NCBI GenBank assembly: GCA_002688105.1
Contig: NZBQ01000022.1
Location: 1 to 37,004 of the forward strand
DNA length: 37,004 bases
Direction: 5' to 3'
From: Dehalococcoidales bacterium
Lineage (GTDB): Bacteria > Chloroflexota > Dehalococcoidia > Dehalococcoidales > GCA-2688105
Part shown: piece after piece, positions 1-8,489 of the stretch
Layout of the letters: each line of letters opens with the position of its first letter
Numbering within the stretch: position 1 is the stretch's first letter
The notes under the pieces: model-generated
Database searches by the model: none
Told to the model about the DNA's origin: nothing
The model's input: only the letters and a program-made list of their open reading frames with translations
Made by a program: the position numbers and the translations under genes

Positions 1-103
1 TGAGTACAAGTAATGCGGAGATTGCAGCAAGCACCCATAGCGGATACTCAAATGCTCTCGCAATCCATTGCAGGTAAAACTGTACCGCGCCCATCGTTTC
101 CAT
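1..103 (-). CDS. Partial N-terminus of a probable membrane protein (METMGAVQFYLQWIARAFEYPLWVLAAISALLVL...), continuing past the left edge
   Basis: Open minus-strand frame from ATG (complement of 101-103) preceded by GGAGTAAAG-type SD; hydrophobic segment; no stop before window edge. Confidence 0.45.
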   Translation of the reverse strand, partial: METMGAVQFYLQWIARAFEYPLWVLAAISALLVL

Positions 104-405
104 CACTTTACTCCTGCCAGACTTTTCTTTAAATGACAGTATAATATCCTACACGATGAAGCACAACTAAGATTGAGTAAAAAGGTCTGCGTTGGACTAT
201 GTTGTGGTTCATTTCCTCGGGTTGGTCTAATCGGGCACGCGAATCTATTATTAGGCCAACTGCTATCATTCTTGATAACCCACTGAATATTATGACGAAA
301 TGTTACCTTAGCCTGTCGTCAGCACTACCTCTCTCTCAATAGTTTGAACTGTTTTCTGCACGGGTGGGCGTGCGGAATGTAGGCAAAGCTCAGGGAAGAA
401 AGTAT

Positions 406-1176
406 TTACAGACCCCGTGCCCATTTAACTGCGTTTAGAAAAATCTGAAAGCCGTCTCCGTGCTCCCGGGCACCCTCTCTTGTCCAGCGGGGGTGCTGGG
501 TACCTCTAATATGACGTTCAGGGTGAGGCATCAGGGCAAAAATACGCCCCGAAGCGTCACAAATGCCAGCGATATTCTCCAACGAGCCATTAGGGTTAGA
601 CGGATAGCCGGCATGACTGTTTCCATACTCGTCAGTGTAATAAAGGACGACATTTAAATTAGATAAGGTCCCGGGGTCAGCCACCACCTTGCCCTCGCCA
701 TGGGCCACCGGGAGATACAGACTGTTTATGCCCCGGGTAAATATGCAGGGACTTTGGCTATTTACCATCAGATGCACCCACCGACACTCAAATTTACCGG
801 AATCATTGGTTGACATGGTTAATAGTGGCTGGCTATCCCCTGATGACCCGGGCAGGAAGCCGACTTTCACCAGCACCTGAAAGCCATTACAGATGCCTAA
901 AATTAATCCCCCGCCGCCAATAAACCTTAATACATCGTCACCAAGCTTTAATCTAAGCTCATTGGCCAGCACCTTGCCCGCAGCAACATCATCGCCATAG
1001 GTAAAGCCACCGGGAATAACCATTATCTGGTAATCGGAGAGGCGTTTTTCACGGCGGATTAGCTGGTTAATATGGACTGAATCCACTAATGCCCCGGCCT
1101 GCTGAAAAGCGAAGACAGCCTCAGCATCACAATTTGTCCCCGGAGCCCGCATCATTATCACTCTCACCCTGCTCAT
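406..1176 (-). CDS. purQ: Phosphoribosylformylglycinamidine synthase, glutaminase subunit PurQ
   Basis: Class I glutamine amidotransferase motifs: GGFTYGDDVAAGK, GICNGFQVLV, MPHPERH; lies 11 nt downstream of purL. Confidence 0.95.
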   Translation of the reverse strand: MSRVRVIMMRAPGTNCDAEAVFAFQQAGALVDSVHINQLIRREKRLSDYQIMVIPGGFTYGDDVAAGKVLANELRLKLGDDVLRFIGGGGLILGICNGFQVLVKVGFLPGSSGDSQPLLTMSTNDSGKFECRWVHLMVNSQSPCIFTRGINSLYLPVAHGEGKVVADPGTLSNLNVVLYYTDEYGNSHAGYPSNPNGSLENIAGICDASGRIFALMPHPERHIRGTQHPRWTREGAREHGDGFQIFLNAVKWARGL

Positions 1177-1187
1177 CTGCCTTTATC

Positions 1188-4079
1188 CTACCACCTGATT
1201 GGTCTCTGCCAGGCTTCTTTCAATTCACCGAGAGAGGCGGTTATTAACTTCCTGCCGCCCCTACCATATACCTCGAGCACTTCAGAATCGGTAACTTTAC
1301 CAATATCAGCCAGGCTAATGCCAGCCATCACCTCTTCAAACTCGTCCTTGTGCTCTGGTGCTACTTCGACTAGGAACCGAGTATTTGATTCCGAGAAGAG
1401 GATAAAATCATCCCGGTCGATAGGCTCACCCAGAGGAACGGACGACAGGGAAATTGTCGCCCCCAAGCCCCCGGCAAACGCCATCTCGGCAATAGCAACA
1501 CCGAGGCCCCCCTCGCTACAGTCATGACCGGCCCTAACCAGGCGCTTCTCGGTAGCCAGACCCAACCTATCCATCAGCTTTTTCCCCTGGTGCGGGTCCA
1601 CCTTAGGCACACTGTTTCCGGTAAAACCGTGAATCTTCAAATATTCAGACCCCCCCAGCTCGTTCCGGGTAGTGCCCACCAGGTAAATCAGGTCGCCAAC
1701 CTTCTTGAAATCCATGGATACAGCGCGGTTCACATCCTCCATAACACCGATAGACGAGATAAGCAGGGTATGGGGAATAGAGATAGTCTTACCTTTATAT
1801 TCGAACTCATTGTAGAGGCTGTCCTTACCCGAAATAAACGGGGTCTCATAGACAATGGCCATATCGTAACAGGCCTGAGCGGCCCGGACCAGAGCCCCGA
1901 GTATGCCAGGCTGCTGGACATCACCCCAACAAAAATTGTCCAGCAAAGCTACCCTGTTTAGATTGCCCCCAACGGCGATAATCTGCCGCAACGCCTCATC
2001 AATAGCCGACGCCGCCATCCAGTAGGGGTCTATTCCCCCATAATCAGGATTGATGCCGTTGGCGACAATTACCCCCATTTCAGAATCTAAAACCGGTCGG
2101 ATAATGGCGGCATCGCCCGGTCCATCGCTATTGTTACCTACCAGAGGTTTGAGAACACTACCCCCCTGCACCTCATGGTCGTACTGACGTATTACCCATT
2201 CCTTGCTGCATACATTCCATGAGCCGAGAATTTTATGTAAAGCTTCAGCTAAATCCGGTGGTGGGGCAAAGTCAGGCTCCTTATACCGTGGCGGCTTCCA
2301 TACCGCCTCCCTCTCTACCTGAGGCAGACCTTTATGCAAAAACCCCATATCCAGGTCACCGACTAAATTACCCTGATAAAAAAGCTGAAGGCGTTGGTCG
2401 CTGGTAAACTCACCGATGACCGCCGCCTCTACATCTTCGCTGGCAAAAAGGTTCAATAGCTCATCAACACAGTCCGGCGGGGTAGCCAGCACCATCCGTT
2501 CTTGAGATTCAGATACCCATATTTCATCATAGGCAAGCCCGGCATATTTTAGAGGCACTCTATCCATGTCAACCCGCACCCCGGTTTCGGCAGCCATTTC
2601 ACCCACGGCTGAGGAGAGACCACCGCCTCCACAGTCAGTTATCCGACAGTATAGCCCGCGGTCTCTGGCTTGAAGCAGAACATCAATAAGTTTCTTCTCC
2701 ACGATGGGATTGCCAATCTGAACCGAGCTATACGAAGCCTGAGCTGATTCCCCGGTAAGCTGTTCCGAGGCAAAGGTTACCCCGTGTATCCCATCGCGCC
2801 CGGTTCTACCTCCCACCAATACCACTAAATCGCCAGCTTGCTGCTTGCCCCGGCGGGAAAGTTCCTTGGGTAATAGACCCAATGTCCCACAGAAAACAAG
2901 CGGATTTGCCATATACCGTTCATCAAAGAGTATGGCGCCGTTGAGGGTAGGTATCCCCAGACGATTGCCGTAGTCAGCCACACCCGCCCTGACCCCCTTA
3001 AAAATACGCCGCGGATGTAACACCCCGCCAGGCAGCTTTTCATAGGGATAATCAGGGGGACCAAAACAGAATACATCTGTATTCAATATTGGCTTGGCGC
3101 CCAACCCGGTGCCCAGCGGATCGCGCACCACCCCACCTATCCCGGTTGAAGCTCCCCCATAGGGCTCAACCGCCGAGGGATGATTATGGGTCTCAACCTT
3201 AAAACACAGGGCAGAACGACCGTCAAAATCAATCACCCCGGCATTATCCTCAAAGACAGAAAGACACCATGGTTTCCCCAGCTCCTCGGTTACCTTCATA
3301 ATAGTGCTTTTGAGCAGGTTATCAATGGTTGTTCTGCCCAGAGAGATTTTGCCCTTAAATGTTTTGTGGACACAATGCTCAGACCAGGTCTGCGCCAGAG
3401 TCTCAAGCTCAGCATCGGTGGGGTTTCGCTTTTGCTTCTGGAAGTAGCCTATAATAGCCTGAAGCTCGTCATCGCTAAAGCCGAATTGTTGTCTGACTTC
3501 CCGAAGCCCGGCATCGTCTGCTTGCAGAATATCTACCTGCTTCAGCCTGAATCTATACCGGGGATTTTCCGGAAACCAGACCTCTTCCTGTTCAACGACA
3601 TGCTGAATAATCGGGTTTACCAGTAATCGGCTGCATATAGCCTCTAGTTGAGGCTCATCCAGTTGTCCTTCAATAATATATCGTCGGGCGGTTTTAACCG
3701 CCCTTACCCCCTCCACCCCCAGGTCCTGGAGTGCCTTCATGACCGTGCCCTCAACCGGGTCGGCAACACCGGCATTGTAAGCGACCTCGATAGTATGAAA
3801 TTGCTTATTAACCTTATCGGAGGGGGTTTGCCCTTTACGATTCCCCTTGATATCGGTAGGAGAGGTAATAAGCTGATATTCCTGAGTTACCTGGTCAGCC
3901 AGCAGGCTCCGACAAACCAGAGCCAGCCTATCTGGCGTCAAATCTGCGTCCAGCCAGTATATACCCGCCACATGAACACCGGAGACCGTCTTTATACCCA
4001 GGTCGTGTATATCCTTAACCAGACCAAGTCCCCAGGCATCGGGCAGGTGACTCTTCAGACTAACTTCTACCCTGTACAT
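1188..4079 (-). CDS. purL: Phosphoribosylformylglycinamidine synthase PurL with two PurS-like N-terminal domains
   Basis: 963 aa; PurL motifs (TWSEHCVHKTFKG, VETHNHPSAVEPYGGASTGIGGVVRDPLG, SGKDSLYNEF, HDCSEGGLGVAIAEMAF); about 170 N-terminal residues read as tandem PurS-like units. Confidence 0.93.
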   Translation of the reverse strand: MYRVEVSLKSHLPDAWGLGLVKDIHDLGIKTVSGVHVAGIYWLDADLTPDRLALVCRSLLADQVTQEYQLITSPTDIKGNRKGQTPSDKVNKQFHTIEVAYNAGVADPVEGTVMKALQDLGVEGVRAVKTARRYIIEGQLDEPQLEAICSRLLVNPIIQHVVEQEEVWFPENPRYRFRLKQVDILQADDAGLREVRQQFGFSDDELQAIIGYFQKQKRNPTDAELETLAQTWSEHCVHKTFKGKISLGRTTIDNLLKSTIMKVTEELGKPWCLSVFEDNAGVIDFDGRSALCFKVETHNHPSAVEPYGGASTGIGGVVRDPLGTGLGAKPILNTDVFCFGPPDYPYEKLPGGVLHPRRIFKGVRAGVADYGNRLGIPTLNGAILFDERYMANPLVFCGTLGLLPKELSRRGKQQAGDLVVLVGGRTGRDGIHGVTFASEQLTGESAQASYSSVQIGNPIVEKKLIDVLLQARDRGLYCRITDCGGGGLSSAVGEMAAETGVRVDMDRVPLKYAGLAYDEIWVSESQERMVLATPPDCVDELLNLFASEDVEAAVIGEFTSDQRLQLFYQGNLVGDLDMGFLHKGLPQVEREAVWKPPRYKEPDFAPPPDLAEALHKILGSWNVCSKEWVIRQYDHEVQGGSVLKPLVGNNSDGPGDAAIIRPVLDSEMGVIVANGINPDYGGIDPYWMAASAIDEALRQIIAVGGNLNRVALLDNFCWGDVQQPGILGALVRAAQACYDMAIVYETPFISGKDSLYNEFEYKGKTISIPHTLLISSIGVMEDVNRAVSMDFKKVGDLIYLVGTTRNELGGSEYLKIHGFTGNSVPKVDPHQGKKLMDRLGLATEKRLVRAGHDCSEGGLGVAIAEMAFAGGLGATISLSSVPLGEPIDRDDFILFSESNTRFLVEVAPEHKDEFEEVMAGISLADIGKVTDSEVLEVYGRGGRKLITASLGELKEAWQRPIRW

Positions 4080-4219
4080 TACCTGATACCATTATACTGA
4101 GACAAATACGACATTATATCCGAGCCACTTATCAAGGATAGCTTGAAGGAAACAAATAATTAACACCCGCTCACCACAAAAAGAGAGAGAAATCAGGTCA
4201 CCTTATTCTAACCAATTGA

Positions 4220-4678
4220 TTATGAGCCAAGCAATTCGGTTACTACGGCGTTTACTTCCCGCCCATCGGCTTTCCCTTTAAGCTGAGCCATAAGCTGAGG
4301 CATAACCTTTCCCTTATCAGCGGGGCTCTGTGCCCCTACCTCCCTAATCACCCGGCGCGCCTCAGCGATAATCTCTTCTCGAGTTAATTGCTCAGGTTGA
4401 TACCCCTGAAGGATAGCTAACTCCGCTTCTTCCTGAGCCACCAGGTCATGGCGATTTCCCTGCTTGAAGGCCTCAATGCTCTCACGACGCTGCCTAACCT
4501 CTTTGGCGATAACCCCAAGGATACCTCCATCATCCAACTCAGCCTGCCGGTCAATTTCAGCATTCTTAACGGCCGCCATTACCAATCTGATAACGGAACG
4601 TTTTACCTTATCCCCGTCTCTCAATGCCTGCTTAAGGTCATCCGTCAGCTTTTGTTTTAATACTGCTGCCATTTTCAC
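4220..4678 (-). CDS. yqeY: GatB/YqeY domain protein
   Basis: LKQALRDGDKVKRSVIRLVMAAVKNAEID...GNRHDLVAQEEAELAILQGYQPEQL; typical YqeY, beside rpsU. Confidence 0.9.
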   Translation of the reverse strand: MKMAAVLKQKLTDDLKQALRDGDKVKRSVIRLVMAAVKNAEIDRQAELDDGGILGVIAKEVRQRRESIEAFKQGNRHDLVAQEEAELAILQGYQPEQLTREEIIAEARRVIREVGAQSPADKGKVMPQLMAQLKGKADGREVNAVVTELLGS

Positions 4679-4699
4679 CCGCTATCAAAGTAATATTAG

Positions 4700-4897
4700 C
4701 TAACCTCTTGGTGTTCTCGGTGCTCTTGCTGTCTTGCGTCGCTTAGCCGCTGCCTTCCGCTTACGCTTAACACTGGGCTTCTCGAAGTGTTCTCTACGGC
4801 GTACCTGAGCGAGGATACCACTCTGCTGCACCCTTTTGTTAAACCGCTTGAGTAAACTCTCAAAGCTCTCCTTATCCCCAGTCTTTACTTCAGTCAC
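4700..4897 (-). CDS. rpsU: 30S ribosomal protein bS21
   Basis: ESFESLLKRFNKRVQQSGILAQVRRREHFEKPSVKRKRKAAAKRRK. Confidence 0.92.
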   Translation of the reverse strand: MTEVKTGDKESFESLLKRFNKRVQQSGILAQVRRREHFEKPSVKRKRKAAAKRRKTARAPRTPRG

Positions 4898-4963
4898 ATA
4901 GCATCATCCTCCTTCCTAAAAACCCTGACTATAATATTTTTACCTTGGTTGTTTATTATAACC

Positions 4964-6307
4964 CTAATGTCCACTTCTGCTTAAAATCTCACGAGCCGCC
5001 ACCACCCCCGAAGCTGCTGCCTGGATTAAACCACGACTAACCCCAGCTCCATCACCAACGGCAAACAGGTTGCTCACCTCAGTCTCCAGGCTGGGGCTAA
5101 GCTGAGGTCGCCAGGAATAGAACTTGACTTCAACCCCGTAAAGCAAGGTATGACGTGAAGCCACACCAGGAGCCAGCTTATCCATTGCTTGGAGCATCTC
5201 TATCAGCCCGGTAAGGTGGCGATAAGGAAGGACAAAACTAAGGTCACCCGGGACAGCCTCCTTCAAGGTAGGCTGGACCAAGCCCCGCTTAATCCGGGCT
5301 GGGGTAGAACGCTGACCCTGCATCAGGTCACCCAAACGCTGCACCAGAATGCCACCGCTAAGAATATTAGCCAGCCTAGCCAGATACTTACCATAGGCAA
5401 TAGGCTCCCGGAATGGCTCAGTGAAGGTGGTACTTACCAACAGGGCGAAATTAGTGTTGTCACTCCTATGCTCAGCATAGCTCTGCCCGTTAACCGTGAC
5501 TACCGGGTCTCTACCCCCGGTAGACTCGATAATCACCTCACCACCGGGACACATACAGAAGGTTCTGATACGGTCATCAAAACTCTTTGATAGGAACTCC
5601 AATTTTGCCTCATATAATACATCGGTCAATTCTTCCATAATTGTCACTGGCACCTCAACCCTAACTCCGACATCAACAGGGTTACTATGCATAGTTAATT
5701 TTAGCTGGTTAGCCTCTTTAGCCAACCAATCCACCCCTTCCCTGCCTGGAGCCAGAATCAGATAACGGCAGTCAAACCTGTCCCCGGCTTTAGTTTCAAT
5801 TCCCTTAACCTCACCGTTATTAACAATGATAGTAGACGCCTTTACCTCAAGCTGAAGTTCCAGGCGCGACAGAAGGTAATCCCGCATCGCTTTAAGCACC
5901 AACCGGCAACGCTCAGTACCTAAGTGCCGCAGAGGCACCGGCACCAGACGCAATCCCGCCCGACACGCCTTACGGCGCAACCCATCAACCTCATCCCCAA
6001 CCCCATAGAGCTTATCCAAGGCACCAAACTTGAGGTATATGCCATCAACATACTTAATCAGTGCCTCGGTATCACCATCCCAAAGGTAATTCTTGAGCCG
6101 CCCCCCGATCTCCCCGGTTAACGTCAGTTTGCCATCACTAAAAGCGCCGGCCCCGCCTAGACCACTAACCAAATTGCTGCGCTTATCAATATCCTCACCC
6201 TTCTCTATCAGCAGGATATCCAGGTCGGCTACCTGGGACAATTCTAGAGCAGCAAAGATACCGGCCGGACCCCCACCAACAATGATAACGTCATATTTCT
6301 TTGCCAT
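4964..6307 (-). CDS. FAD-dependent dehydrogenase/oxidoreductase (COG2509-like)
   Basis: Rossmann GGGPAG motif in KKYDVIIVGGGPAGIFAALELS; C-terminal FAVGDGAGVSRGLIQAAASGVVAA. ORF track starts at 6352; ATG at 6307 (MAKKYDVIIVGGG) is the more natural start. Confidence 0.85.
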   Translation of the reverse strand: MAKKYDVIIVGGGPAGIFAALELSQVADLDILLIEKGEDIDKRSNLVSGLGGAGAFSDGKLTLTGEIGGRLKNYLWDGDTEALIKYVDGIYLKFGALDKLYGVGDEVDGLRRKACRAGLRLVPVPLRHLGTERCRLVLKAMRDYLLSRLELQLEVKASTIIVNNGEVKGIETKAGDRFDCRYLILAPGREGVDWLAKEANQLKLTMHSNPVDVGVRVEVPVTIMEELTDVLYEAKLEFLSKSFDDRIRTFCMCPGGEVIIESTGGRDPVVTVNGQSYAEHRSDNTNFALLVSTTFTEPFREPIAYGKYLARLANILSGGILVQRLGDLMQGQRSTPARIKRGLVQPTLKEAVPGDLSFVLPYRHLTGLIEMLQAMDKLAPGVASRHTLLYGVEVKFYSWRPQLSPSLETEVSNLFAVGDGAGVSRGLIQAAASGVVAAREILSRSGH

Positions 6308-6597
6308 CTTATTCAGCCATACCATTGTATAACCCCCAGCTTTAGCCGTCAAGGAATAGGGGCGTTTACCCCAGGCAGGACTAGATTTTAACGAAATCTT
6401 AACGCCAGTTTTATGGGCAGTTAATCTTGACAGCCTGTATTGCCCGGTTAGATTTTATCCAGAACATACTTACCTCAGCCTCCAGAGGGCAGCCAGCCAC
6501 GATAACGGCAATACTCTGGTGGTAAATCTAGCTCAATCTCACTCGCCAACTCCGAATCCATAACCTGCCATTCCAACGAACAATACGATATCAATAA

Positions 6598-6642
6598 TAG
6601 TACATATGTTCTAGAACCATCAACAGGATTTTGTCGCCTTTT
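6598..6642. repeat. Dispersed box, copy 1: acatatgttcta...cagg(a)ttttgtcgcctttt
   Basis: Same bipartite string as 10913-10955. Confidence 0.65.
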
Positions 6643-6648
6643 CCAGAC

Positions 6649-6677
6649 TTGACAAACATATTTATTGGTGCTACTAT
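6649..6677 (+). promoter_or_regulatory. Candidate sigma70-type promoter for the HTH gene: TTGACA-N17-TACTAT
   Basis: Read directly; perfect -35, 17-nt spacer, 4/6 -10, about 37 nt before ATG 6714. Confidence 0.45.
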
Positions 6678-6713
6678 TGCTTTAATAAAGTAATATTTAC
6701 CTGGTAGAATATT

Positions 6714-6920
6714 ATGGTTCTTTTAGAAAGTTATGTTAATGTGATTGAGGCAGGTCATCGTCTTAAAGTTCATCCGGAAACGGTGAAGCGGTTGTGTCGT
6801 CAGGGAGACCTACCGGCAGTAAAAATACATAATACCTGGCTAATTGATAAGAATATTCTGGATAATTTTGCGGGAACCTATAATCCAAAACGTGGTGCTA
6901 GAAAAAGACTGATAACATAA
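6714..6920 (+). CDS. Small helix-turn-helix DNA-binding protein (excisionase/MerR-like HTH)
   Basis: YVNVIEAGHRLKVHPETVKRLCRQGDLPAVKIHNTWLIDKNILDNFA. Confidence 0.75.
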   Translation: MVLLESYVNVIEAGHRLKVHPETVKRLCRQGDLPAVKIHNTWLIDKNILDNFAGTYNPKRGARKRLIT

Positions 6921-6947
6921 ATAAAGAGTATATAAGGTAGGCTGCCG

Positions 6948-8468
6948 ATGAAAAATATTAAAATACTCGGCATCATAGTTATAGCTAGTATCCTGTCTCT
7001 ACTGGGAGTGGTCATACCCGCCACGCCGGCTCTGGCTCAACCCACCGTTACTCTGTCCCCCACCTCCGGCTCAATAGGCACCAAAGTGACCATCACCGCT
7101 ATAAATTTTGAATCATTTAAAAATACTAATGTCAGCATTTTTTTCAACGGCAAAGAAATCGATAGCAGCCCTAAAACCGTCACTGATACCGGAAGTTTTA
7201 CCGCTGATTTTCATGTGCCGGCTGACACCATGCCCGGAACAGCCCAGGTTATGGTTAGCACTGTAATTGGAGGTCAAGTAACTGCCTCGTTTACCGTCCA
7301 GGGCACCTCAATCTGGTTACAGCCCAGAGATGGTCCGGTAGGCACCATGGTAACCCTTGACGGCAGTGGTTTTTATGCCAGCCAGGTGGTAACCTTCTCC
7401 TATTATCCTGATACTCAAGTTGTGTTAGGCGCCGAAGAGGCTACCTCCACCGGTGAGTTTAGTTACAGCTTTGCCGTCCCGGAGAGTACTGCCGGCAATC
7501 ACCGGGTAGTGGCACAAGATGACTGGGGTGGTTGGGCTGAACTCAATTTCAAGGTAATTCCCACCGTTACCATTGAGCCAGAATCAGGGGCTATTGGCGA
7601 TGAGGTAATAGTCACCGGCACCGGTTTTGGCAACCAGAGCCGGGTCAACATCTACTTCAATGACGATAGGGTGGCAACATCTAAGACAGATAAATACGGC
7701 AGCCTTGAACTCGCCTTTGATATGCCCATAACGGAATCCGGCACCTACGATGTCGAGATAGAGGATAAGGATGGCAATAAAGACACGGCAGAGTTCACCA
7801 TAGCGGCTGGAGCCAACCTCAGCCCGACTACAGGCAATGTGGCCACCACACTTACCGTTAGCGGCGTCGGGTTTAAAGCCGGCGGAACCGTTACCATTAA
7901 GTATGATGATACCCCGGTAGCTACCGCTACGGCTAATGCCAGTGGTGGCTTCTCGCTTAATTTTAAAGCTCCCGTCAGTATTGGTGGAATTCACAGTATA
8001 ATCATCACCGACGGCGATACTACAATAACACAGCTTTTTACTATGGAGTCAACACCACCATCAACCCCAGCACCACTATTACCCGAAGATACCGATAAAA
8101 CTAAGGCAAAGATATACTTTGCCTGGGATGATGTTACTGACCCCAGCGGGGTAACCTATACCTTCCAGATTGCTACCGATAAGGATTTCACTTCTATTGT
8201 GCTGGAGAAGGCAGAGCTGACCTCTTCCAAATACAACATCACCGGGGTAGAGGAGTTACCGCCAACCGTAAAGGAAGCCCCCTACTACTGGCGGGTAAAA
8301 GCCATAGATGGTGCCTTCAATGAAAGCGAGTGGGCAACTGCCAGGTTGTTCTATGTCGTCTCTGCCTCTGGCTTTCCTAACTGGGCTAAAATTACATTGA
8401 TAGTGCTGGGGATACTTGCCGCTGCTTTCCTGGCCTTCTGGATGGGCAGAAGAACCGCTTATCGGTAA
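6948..8468 (+). CDS. Secreted/membrane-anchored surface protein with TIG/IPT-like Ig repeats, FnIII-like domain and C-terminal TM
   Basis: Signal peptide MKNIKILGIIVIASILSLLGVV..ALA; repeated 'P.SG.IGT.VT..G.GF' units; YTFQIATDKDF...YYWRVKAIDGAFNESEWA; C-terminal TM then GRRTAYR. Confidence 0.8.
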   Translation: MKNIKILGIIVIASILSLLGVVIPATPALAQPTVTLSPTSGSIGTKVTITAINFESFKNTNVSIFFNGKEIDSSPKTVTDTGSFTADFHVPADTMPGTAQVMVSTVIGGQVTASFTVQGTSIWLQPRDGPVGTMVTLDGSGFYASQVVTFSYYPDTQVVLGAEEATSTGEFSYSFAVPESTAGNHRVVAQDDWGGWAELNFKVIPTVTIEPESGAIGDEVIVTGTGFGNQSRVNIYFNDDRVATSKTDKYGSLELAFDMPITESGTYDVEIEDKDGNKDTAEFTIAAGANLSPTTGNVATTLTVSGVGFKAGGTVTIKYDDTPVATATANASGGFSLNFKAPVSIGGIHSIIITDGDTTITQLFTMESTPPSTPAPLLPEDTDKTKAKIYFAWDDVTDPSGVTYTFQIATDKDFTSIVLEKAELTSSKYNITGVEELPPTVKEAPYYWRVKAIDGAFNESEWATARLFYVVSASGFPNWAKITLIVLGILAAAFLAFWMGRRTAYR

Positions 8469-8489
8469 AAACTGAGAGTAGATTGATAA

